Below, piece after piece: positions 28,563-35,590 of a stretch of 64,000 nucleotides of DNA; position 1 is the first letter of the stretch; each line of letters opens with the position of its first letter. This DNA comes from Saccharicrinis sp050296935 (GTDB lineage Bacteria; Bacteroidota; Bacteroidia; Bacteroidales; Marinilabiliaceae): NCBI GenBank assembly GCA_050296935.1, contig JBNKRV010000074.1, positions 22,772 to 86,771 of the forward strand, given 5' to 3'. The position numbers were made by a program, and so were the translations under genes. Below the pieces are notes generated by a model that did not search any database, was not told the origin of the DNA, and saw only the letters and a program-made list of their open reading frames with translations.

Positions 28563-29527
28563 ATGATTATAATTACTTTCTTTTAATTTGAATCCACATC
28601 TTAAATAGTTATTATGGTGGATCTTACTACTATTTTATTATTAAAATCTGATAGTATTTAATCTATACTATTAGACTGAAATTATTTTAGTGTTTTAAAT
28701 GTGATACACGTTGTTGGTTGGTATAGATGTTATAATTATTCGTTATAAACTTAATTTTTCAGAATATTAAGATACAAATTTATGCCCAATCTATGTTTAA
28801 CATTTGTTTGTTGCTAATTGTTTAGTTGTTCAACCCGGATTATGTATTAGAATTTAATGATGATCATTGAAGGTTCGATAGAACAAGGATTCACAAAAAC
28901 GAGGTATTGAGCAGCTATGTTGATTTCAGGTATAGTAACCAAGAGCTTTGTTCTGAAGCAAATTCAATGAGTTATCAATTTTCAAATGCATATTCAGGCT
29001 TAAACGATTCTGTGTTTTAAAACACAAAAAAAGTAAAAATTTAGCGTTTAATTGCTGAATAACATGTTTTATAGCACAAAACAACAATTCGAACATATTG
29101 TTCAAATATACATATGATTGAGATGGAGTGTCTTGGGGCGCCATTGGCAACGTAATGTTTTTTTGAAATAAAAAATGGGGAGTAGTTATTTTTTCTAATG
29201 CATATTGCGTGTTTATCTAATCAGAGATATGTGTTGTGGGCATTAATTTATCCTGTTTTGATAAATGATTTCCGATAGTTAATTTGTAAAATAATCATGA
29301 TTGCCTATCAAAAGAAGATAAGCAATCATGAAAAAAGACTATATATTAAATGCAGCCTGTGTTCGATAAAATTTATGCATTCAGTTTTTTATGCAAAGCA
29401 TAAGCGGTCTGATTCCAAAGTTTATGTCGGACTCAGTCCCCCAAAAAAGCCGTTTTTTCCATTTAAGGGAGTACATAAAATAGCAACTGGAGATTCAGTA
29501 CTATGATATGTTTGAATCTAAGGTTGG
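28563..29527. other. Long non-coding region upstream of the carboxylase operon
   Basis: This AT-rich stretch of nearly 1 kb has only short frames (for example 28926-29150 and 29297-29506) whose translations look random. The one clear structure is an inverted repeat at 29295-29331. The promoter of the carboxylase operon must lie near its left end, but I found no convincing TTTG / TAnnTTTG pair. Together with the transporter relic to the right, it looks like a decayed locus. Confidence 0.5.
29295..29331. repeat. Imperfect 15-bp inverted repeat
   Basis: TCATGATTGCCTATC and GATAAGCAATCATGA are separated by 7 bases (AAAAGAA), with one mismatch in the stem. It is in non-coding sequence and has no T-run, so it is not a standard terminator. 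It could be a binding site or an RNA hairpin. Confidence 0.5.
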
Positions 29528-29731
29528 TTAATAGCTATCTCTAGCTGTTTCACTATGTAAAGCGGCATCAAGTCCTATTTATTCATCTTCAGCAGATATT
29601 TTAACAGGAGTTACCATATTAATGATGTATAGCATTCCATAGGTAAAGCCAAATGCATATAGTGATGAAAAGACAATGGCTACAATTTGTTTGAAGAAAA
29701 TACTAACCTGATAATTGTGTGATGTAGTTGA
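29528..29731 (-). pseudogene. amt: C-terminal relic of an ammonium transporter (Amt)
   Basis: Read on the minus strand, the frame gives FFKQIVAIVFSSLYAFGFTY, then GMLYIINMVTPVKISAEDE, a stop (TAA at 29579-29581), then IGLDAALHSETARDSY and a final stop at 29528-29530. This matches the last membrane helix and tail of Bacteroidota Amt proteins, where the tail reads roughly 'ED E.. GLD.A.HgE'. The internal stop falls exactly where Amt has Glu-rich sequence. The upstream part of the gene is missing: the frame is closed at 29732-29734. It is a truncated, point-mutated remnant. The family call rests on recognised motifs. Confidence 0.72.
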
Positions 29732-29827
29732 TTATATTTATATTATCTTCCGTTGGTTATTTGTAAAACTCTTTTTCAGTATGGATTTACTTGTGTATTG
29801 AGGAAGAATTTTAATAAACATTAAGGA

Positions 29828-30622
29828 ATGGAGAATCAAAAATATAATAGCATGAATTTAAATTTAGCAGTACTAATTGATGGAGATAATATTCCTTCGG
29901 CTCACGTTAAAGAAATGATGGAAGAAATTGCCAAATATGGAAACCCAACTATAAAGAGGATATATGGTGACTGGACAAAACCTAATTTGTCGAAATGGAA
30001 AAACATGCTTTTAGAGAATGCCATAACACCGGTTCAACAATATGCTTATACAACAGGCAAAAATGCAACAGATTCAGCTATGATTATTGATGCAATGGAT
30101 ATTCTTTATTCAGGAAAGGTGAACGGTTTTTGTCTTGTGTCAAGCGACAGTGATTTTACCCGTCTGGCCACCCGGTTGAGAGAGGCCGGTATGCAGGTAA
30201 TAGGCATTGGAGAAAAGAAGACTCCAAATCCATTTATTGTAGCATGCGATAAATTTATTTACATTGAGATATTAAAATCTAAATCGAAGGAAAAGGAAGA
30301 AATAGAGGATGAGAAAGATAGTGCTAAAGAATCGTTTGATAAAATAACCGGTAGAGATATAAAATTAATAGCTTCAACAATTAATGACTTGTCTGATGAT
30401 GAGGGCTGGTCGTTTTTAGGTGATGTAGGAAGTCTTTTACAGAAGAAGCGACCTAATTTTGACCCTCGAAACTATGGTTTCCAGAAACTGACTCCTTTGA
30501 TTAATTCCATTGATCAATTTGAAATAGAACAGAGAGTAAATCCTAATGGTAAAAACAAATTAATTTTTGTTCGGAATATCGTTAAAAAGACAGGGCGGGG
30601 TAACAAGGTAAAAAAAGGCTAA
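29828..30622 (+). CDS. NYN-domain (PIN-like) ribonuclease-type protein with OST-HTH/LOTUS domain
   Basis: The protein has 264 residues. The NYN domain covers about 12-145: AVLIDGDNIPS with the first acidic site, KNATDSAMIIDAMD, and CLVSSDSDFTRLATRLREAG, whose Asp residues build a PIN-like metal site. Residues about 175-250 form an OST-HTH/LOTUS domain (DLSDDEGWSFLGDVGSLLQ, then NYGFQKLTPLI), which binds RNA. This domain pair is the LabA / limkain-b1-like type, widespread in bacteria. The likely role is RNA cleavage or regulation; the target is unknown. It stands alone. Confidence 0.9.
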   Translation: MENQKYNSMNLNLAVLIDGDNIPSAHVKEMMEEIAKYGNPTIKRIYGDWTKPNLSKWKNMLLENAITPVQQYAYTTGKNATDSAMIIDAMDILYSGKVNGFCLVSSDSDFTRLATRLREAGMQVIGIGEKKTPNPFIVACDKFIYIEILKSKSKEKEEIEDEKDSAKESFDKITGRDIKLIASTINDLSDDEGWSFLGDVGSLLQKKRPNFDPRNYGFQKLTPLINSIDQFEIEQRVNPNGKNKLIFVRNIVKKTGRGNKVKKG

Positions 30623-30677
30623 AGAGTTATCAGATATTTTCAAGAAATGTATATTTGACTTTTACATGTGTATAAAT

Positions 30678-30820
30678 AGTGTTCGTCTATAAAGTCCAAT
30701 TACTGCATTGTTGCTCAGAATCCAAATCCTTATATACGATAGTATACTGTGGTTTGAATTTTTTACACGCCTTGTATTTAATCTTTATATTCCAAACACT
30801 CGGATTTATGGATAGTCACT
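30678..30820 (-). repeat. 143-bp inverted-repeat element, copy 3 (opposite orientation)
   Basis: It begins with AGTGTTCGTCTATAAAGTCC and ends with GGATTTATGGATAGTCACT, so it is inverted relative to the copies at 21828 and 56600. The interior (for example GTATACTGTGGTTTGAATTT) is the reverse complement of theirs, with a few changes. It lies between the NYN gene and the sanA-like gene. Confidence 0.85.
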
Positions 30821-30844
30821 GAATAAAATTATAGATATTACTAA

Positions 30845-31486
30845 ATGAAAATCATTAAACTATTTTTAATAACAAGTATGGTTACCCTTATTTTTGCTGT
30901 ACTTGCTATTTCAATCATTAATAAAACTGTAGAAGATAAAGCAGATGGTCATATTTTTAATACCATAGAACATATTCCACATAATAAAGTCGGATTATTA
31001 TTGGGCACAGGGAAATATCTAAGTAACGGGCATATTAATTTGTACTATAAATATAGAATTGAAGCCGCAGCTTCCCTTTATGCATCTGGAAAAATTGAAT
31101 ATATATTAGTAAGTGGAGATAACTCCTCAAAAGCATATGATGAACCGACTACAATTAAAAATGATCTGATAATTAAAGGGATTCCAAGTGATAAAATATA
31201 TCTTGATTATGCTGGTTTTAGAACCTTAGATTCTGTTGTACGTTGCAAACACATATTCGGACAAGATAAAATCACCATCATCTCTCAACAATTTCATAAT
31301 GAACGAGCGTTATACATCGCACAAGCAAATGGAATTTATGCTGTGGCATATAATGCCAGGGGAGTTTCGGTACGTTATGGTTTTAAAACGCAGTTGAGGG
31401 AGAAACTAGCCAGGGTAAAAATGATTATAGATTTGACTTTCGGAATTGAGCCGCATTTTTTAGGAAATCAAATAGAGATTAAGTAA
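30845..31486 (+). CDS. SanA/YdcF-like protein (DUF218 fold)
   Basis: The protein has 213 residues with one N-terminal membrane anchor (LFLITSMVTLIFAVLAISII). The DUF218 core shows VGLLLGTGKYL, NLYYKYRIEAAASLYASGK, YILVSGDNSS, DEPTTIKNDLIIKGIP, and ISQQFHNERALYIAQ. The order and spacing match SanA (vancomycin high-temperature exclusion protein) of Gram-negative bacteria, which affects the envelope barrier. The active role of the DUF218 pocket is unresolved. A membrane-protein gene, now interrupted, begins 9 bases (GTG) or 21 bases (ATG) downstream and was probably co-transcribed. Confidence 0.87.
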   Translation: MKIIKLFLITSMVTLIFAVLAISIINKTVEDKADGHIFNTIEHIPHNKVGLLLGTGKYLSNGHINLYYKYRIEAAASLYASGKIEYILVSGDNSSKAYDEPTTIKNDLIIKGIPSDKIYLDYAGFRTLDSVVRCKHIFGQDKITIISQQFHNERALYIAQANGIYAVAYNARGVSVRYGFKTQLREKLARVKMIIDLTFGIEPHFLGNQIEIK

Positions 31487-31495
31487 ATATCAGTT

Positions 31496-32221
31496 GTGAG
31501 TAAATTAATGAATTTAAATGACTTAATGATGTTAAGTAGATGGAGAGTGTTTGTTATCATTTTTCCATCTGTCTCTTTAAATACCCTGATTAGATCATGG
31601 AATATTGAAGGATGGGAATATGAAATGAATGTATTATCTGTATTGGTTGCGATTATTGGTTTGATCATTTTGTTTAGTTGGATTTCAGCGATTGGCATTT
31701 TCCTTTCAGCGATTAGTGAAAATCCATACCGCCCCAATAAATATTTATTAACCTGAGTTCGATTAAAATTAGCGAGCTCAAAATTCAGTAAATGATTGAT
31801 TTACAATATAAATTTTTGAGACATAGCGAGCTATGGTGGTAAAATTTAGAGCCGTAAATCGATTATTTACAGAAAAGCTATGAATGTCACTTGTAAATAC
31901 CGATTTTCTGCGTCATATTTGCTTACCATAGCCCGCTATGCTTTCGCAAACATTCCTTAAAACTCAATATCTATAAGCGATTTGAGCCATTAATTTTATA
32001 TCGAACTCAGGTTATTAATAATAGCTGCATTTTTAAGTTTATTCTATTTATTCACCAGAACGGCAAAGTCTTTAAAGTCGATTGAACTTGGAGAGGAGGC
32101 TGTTTTTAGTGATTATATACTAGATTCTTTTTTGTTATTTATGTGGCCTGTAGGTTTATGGTTTATTCAACCCAGGTTAAATGTTATATACAAAGTTAAA
32201 TTAAGTGTTAGTAATAATTGA
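31496..32221 (+). pseudogene. Small membrane protein gene split by a 260-bp inverted-repeat element
   Basis: The left part (31496 GTG or, more likely, 31508 ATG) runs to a stop at 31754-31756 that is supplied by the inserted element. After the element the same frame continues from 32012 to a stop at 32219-32221. Removing the element and one copy of the 7-bp duplication TTATTAA joins ...NPYRPNKYLL to IIAAFLSLFYLFTRTAK in frame. The restored protein has about 150 residues and three to four hydrophobic segments (IIGLIILFSWISAIGIFL; IIAAFLSLFYLF; FLLFMWPVGLWFIQP). I do not recognise the family. No other damage is visible, so the insertion looks recent. Confidence 0.85.
31752..32011 (+). mobile_element. 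260-bp MITE-like element with TIRs and 7-bp target duplication
   Basis: The ends are CCTGAGTTCGAT and ATCGAACTCAGG, a perfect 12-bp terminal inverted repeat that continues imperfectly to about 30 bp. Direct repeats TTATTAA flank it at 31745-31751 and 32012-32018. It has no reading frame for a transposase. Inside are several small palindromes, including CATAGCGAGCTATG and CATAGCCCGCTATG. A second copy begins at 63863. It must have been moved by a transposase encoded elsewhere. Confidence 0.9.
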
Positions 32222-32379
32222 GGAAAATAATAGGTAATGTCTTATTTACATTAGGTGGTAAAAATAGTATATTAAGTATCGGTTATCATGTTTACAATTT
32301 GAAATCGAGAGTTATCAGATTACTTTACCTCAGGATAAAAATTTCCATCAATTTTTTTTTGTATTAAATCAAATGAATA

Positions 32380-32763
32380 ATGAAATTCAGAGTGGCACGT
32401 CATACCAATAAGTTAGAAGCAATTGCTTTATTTTACACTAAGGTGTTGGGGCTTGAATTACTAGGATCATTTAAAGATCATAGTGGTTATGATGGAATTT
32501 TTGTGGGTAAGGCCGGGTTAGACTGGCATATGGAGTTTACAACTTCAGCTGAGCAGGTAAATCATCAGTTTGACAGAGATGATATTCTGGTATTTTATCC
32601 TCAGGATATGACTGAGTATAGGTTCATTATTTCAAACCTGAAAAAACATAACATTCAAATAATTCGCCCAAAAAATCCATATTGGGAAAAGAATGGAGTA
32701 ATGATTAGTGATCCGGATGGTTATGCAATTGTAATTAGTAAATTGAATGATAAAAAAGAATAG
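32380..32763 (+). CDS. VOC-family (glyoxalase/bleomycin-resistance-like) protein
   Basis: The protein has 127 residues with the vicinal-oxygen-chelate pattern: an N-terminal module (FYTKVLGLELLGSFKDH), LDWHMEFTTSAE in the middle, and a closing SDPDGYAIVIS. The fold is a dimer of beta-alpha-beta-beta-beta modules that often binds a metal. Families range from glyoxalase I to antibiotic-binding proteins, and this sequence alone does not choose between them. It is a stand-alone gene. Confidence 0.8.
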   Translation: MKFRVARHTNKLEAIALFYTKVLGLELLGSFKDHSGYDGIFVGKAGLDWHMEFTTSAEQVNHQFDRDDILVFYPQDMTEYRFIISNLKKHNIQIIRPKNPYWEKNGVMISDPDGYAIVISKLNDKKE

Positions 32764-32881
32764 TTTTTTTGCAAATAACTCATTGTTATGCACCCCATAT
32801 TCTCAGTAGAAATTTATGGTATTAATCATTTCCTTCGAGTTTATTATTTATCATCTTTAGCTTTGATATAAAAATATACAC

Positions 32882-33514
32882 ATGCACGAATTATTTACCT
32901 TTGGATTGCTTTCATTCACTTCCTTTTTTACATTGATTAATCCTTTAGGATCAATGCCGGTTTTTATGACCATGACTGCAGAATTAGAACAGGAACATAG
33001 AGTAAAAACAGCTCAAAAGGCTATTATTGTGTCGTTTTTAACCATTCTGATTTTTGCATTCTCAGGTCAATTACTATTTAATTTTTTTTGTATTTCGGTA
33101 AATAGCTTTCGTATTGTAGGCGGAGTCATCTTTTTTATTATGGGAATGGATATGCTGCAAGCCAGAATCGGGAGGGTGAGAATCAAAGATTCAGAAATTA
33201 AAACCTATGTTAATGATATTTCGATTACTCCATTAGCTATACCAATGATTTGTGGTCCGGGTGCTATAACAAATGCGATTGTACTCATGGAAGATGCTAC
33301 ATCAGTTGGTTTAAAAGTAGTATTAATTTTCTCCTTAGTTCTGGTGATGTTAATATCCTATCTTATTTACTATAGTTCTTCCCGGATAATTAAATTTTTA
33401 GGAGAAACAGGAAATAATGTGATGATGAGGTTAATGGGGTTAATTGTTATGGTGATTGCTGTCGAATTCTTTTTTAGTGGACTGAAGCCAATTATTTTAG
33501 ATATGATGCAATAG
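32882..33514 (+). CDS. MarC-family integral membrane protein
   Basis: The protein has 210 residues and six predicted helices. Conserved MarC features are FFTLINPLGSMPVFMTM near the start, RIVGGVIFFIMGMDML, and ITPLAIPMICGPGAITNAIV in the middle. MarC (UPF0056) proteins were once linked to multiple antibiotic resistance, but that link has been withdrawn and the transported compound is unknown. A TAGCTTTG box at 32858-32865 may be the -7 element of its promoter. Confidence 0.92.
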   Translation: MHELFTFGLLSFTSFFTLINPLGSMPVFMTMTAELEQEHRVKTAQKAIIVSFLTILIFAFSGQLLFNFFCISVNSFRIVGGVIFFIMGMDMLQARIGRVRIKDSEIKTYVNDISITPLAIPMICGPGAITNAIVLMEDATSVGLKVVLIFSLVLVMLISYLIYYSSSRIIKFLGETGNNVMMRLMGLIVMVIAVEFFFSGLKPIILDMMQ

Positions 33515-33636
33515 ATGCAACAGGTTGCTTGTGATTAATAAATCTCCAATGTCAGGTTCTTGAATAATTTCAAAAATATTTTCCGGATTTTATGGAATAC
33601 AAATCGTAAATACATCCTAAAAGAAAAACAAATAAT

Positions 33637-35511
33637 ATGAGAACATTACACATTTTAATTTTCAGCTTAATCTGGGCATCAGCTTTTGCGCAGGAACCAA
33701 CAGAACAAGAAATAGAATCATCAGTGAATGAAGTAACTGTTTTTCTTGATGGAGCTCAGGTGGTTCGAACAAAATCTGTGGATCTGGCAAAAGGGAAAAC
33801 TATTCTTAAATTCGTTAATTTATCGCCCTTTATTGATGCCAAAAGTATTCAGGCAAAGGCCAATGGTATGGTTACTATCTTATCCGTCAACCATCAGAAA
33901 AATTACTTGTCTCAGAACAAAAAGGATAAGAATATTGATGATCTGGAAGAAGCATTAGAGCTCGTTGAAGACAAAATTCAACTTGAAAACACTCACTTAT
34001 CAATTATAAGTGAAGAACTGGAGTTTTTGCAGACCAACAGATATATTGGGGGTAAAAACGATCAGGTAAATATTACTAATTTAAAAGATGCTTCAGAATT
34101 TTATGGCAACAAGCTTACCGCATTAAAGCTCAAATCAATTGAGCGAAATAAAACAATCAAAGAATTAAATGCGGAAAAGAATAAATTACAAAATCAGATC
34201 AATACCTTATCCAGTAAAAAGGATTTTCCAACAGGTGAAATTTTGGTTAAAATTGATGCTGAAATCAATGGAAAATTCTCTATAGAACTATCATATCTTG
34301 TTGGGAATGCAGGTTGGTTTCCATCGTATGATATTCGGGCGAAAAATATTAATGAGCCGGTACAGTTGATTTATAAAGCAAATGTAAAGCAAGACACTAA
34401 GGTGGACTGGAAAAATGTAAAGCTTAAGTTTTCATCTTCAGAACCCAATGTTTCCGGAATTGCTCCTCAACTTAAAACTTACTTTTTGAACTACAATAGT
34501 TTTCCTCCGGTTTATAAATTGTCTAATAATAGTGTTAGTGGTAGGGTTATGGATTCAAAAGGAGAACCACTTATTGGTGTTATGGTCAGTATTCCAGGAT
34601 CAACCATTGCAACAATAACTGATTTTGATGGGCATTATTCTATTACAGTTCCCAATAGTGCATCTCAAATTAGTTATTCTTTTATCGGTTTTAAACCAAA
34701 AACATTATCGATTTACGGATCAACAATGAACGTTGCATTGCAGGAAGAAGCTATGGCTTTGGATGAGGTTGTGGTTGTTGGTTACGGCACCCGTATGGAG
34801 GATGCTCTTCAGGGAAAAGTAGCTGGAGTATCTGTTGCCAATGATAAAATAAGAATCCGTGGTTCAAACAGTATGGCTATTCCTACTGCACAGGTTGAAA
34901 AACAAACGGCAGTTGATTTTGAAATAGATGTTCCTTATACTATAAATTCAGATAATAAGAATTATTCAGTAGATATGACAGTATATAATCTGCCTGCTTT
35001 TTATCAATATTATAGTGTTCCTAAAATTGATAAGGATGCATTTTTAATTGCCAATATTGTAGATTGGGAAAAATATAATTTATTGGAAGGGGAGGCGAAC
35101 GTGTTTTTTGAAGAAACATATGTGGGTAAAACGTTATTGGATGTACGTTTTGCAAAAGATACGCTTGAAATTTCATTAGGTCGTGATAAAATGGTTGCTA
35201 TAAACAGAGAGAAAATCAAAGACTATACATCCAGGCAGTTTATAGGCAGTAAAAAGGAAGAATCACGAGCGTGGAAAATTACAGTAAAGAATAACAAAAG
35301 TCAGGATATTAATATGATTATTCTAGATCAAATCCCAGTTTCAACCCAGGAAGATATAGAGGTGAATGAGGAACAAATATCAGGAGCTGAGAAGAACAAT
35401 GATACAGGAGAGTTAAAATGGAAATTTAATTTACCCCCTGGTGATAAAGAGGAGATAGACCTAAAGTATTCGGTAAAGTATCCTAAAAATAGAAATTTGA
35501 TTATAGAGTAA
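33637..35511 (+). CDS. MuiA/DUF4139-family protein with an inserted CarboxypepD_reg/SusC-like segment
   Basis: The protein has 624 residues with a signal peptide (MRTLHILIFSLIWASAFA). Residues about 28-125 match the DUF4140 N-terminal domain, followed by a coiled coil (about 95-195) and DUF4139 from about 200 to the C-terminus. Within DUF4139, residues about 300-420 are foreign to the family: VSGRVMDSKGEPLIGVMVS with FDGHYSITVP is a carboxypeptidase-regulatory-like repeat, LDEVVVVGYGT (375-385) is the SusC hallmark, and ALQGKVAGVSV...IRIRGSNS imitates the start of a TonB plug. DUF4139 resumes near 424. The frame is intact. The protein is probably exported and of unknown function. Confidence 0.85.
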   Translation: MRTLHILIFSLIWASAFAQEPTEQEIESSVNEVTVFLDGAQVVRTKSVDLAKGKTILKFVNLSPFIDAKSIQAKANGMVTILSVNHQKNYLSQNKKDKNIDDLEEALELVEDKIQLENTHLSIISEELEFLQTNRYIGGKNDQVNITNLKDASEFYGNKLTALKLKSIERNKTIKELNAEKNKLQNQINTLSSKKDFPTGEILVKIDAEINGKFSIELSYLVGNAGWFPSYDIRAKNINEPVQLIYKANVKQDTKVDWKNVKLKFSSSEPNVSGIAPQLKTYFLNYNSFPPVYKLSNNSVSGRVMDSKGEPLIGVMVSIPGSTIATITDFDGHYSITVPNSASQISYSFIGFKPKTLSIYGSTMNVALQEEAMALDEVVVVGYGTRMEDALQGKVAGVSVANDKIRIRGSNSMAIPTAQVEKQTAVDFEIDVPYTINSDNKNYSVDMTVYNLPAFYQYYSVPKIDKDAFLIANIVDWEKYNLLEGEANVFFEETYVGKTLLDVRFAKDTLEISLGRDKMVAINREKIKDYTSRQFIGSKKEESRAWKITVKNNKSQDINMIILDQIPVSTQEDIEVNEEQISGAEKNNDTGELKWKFNLPPGDKEEIDLKYSVKYPKNRNLIIE

Positions 35512-35530
35512 AAAAAAGGATGTAACTCAA

Positions 35531-35562
35531 AAAAAGCCTGCAAAATATTTTGCAGGCTTTGG
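35531..35562. terminator. Bidirectional terminator between muiA-like gene and alaS
   Basis: AAAGCCTGCAAAAT and ATTTTGCAGGCTTT form a perfect 14-bp stem at 35533-35560, with A-runs on the left and T-rich sequence on the right, between converging genes. Confidence 0.85.
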
Positions 35563-35590
35563 TTTGTTGTTGTTTGTATAATATCAGCTC

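Noticed and set aside
28926..29150. 74-codon frame on the minus strand
   Set aside because: The translation has no recognisable motif, and the region is AT-rich with no sign of a partner gene.
29297..29506. 69-codon frame on the plus strand
   Set aside because: It starts inside an inverted repeat and its translation looks random. The opposite strand also gives nothing recognisable.
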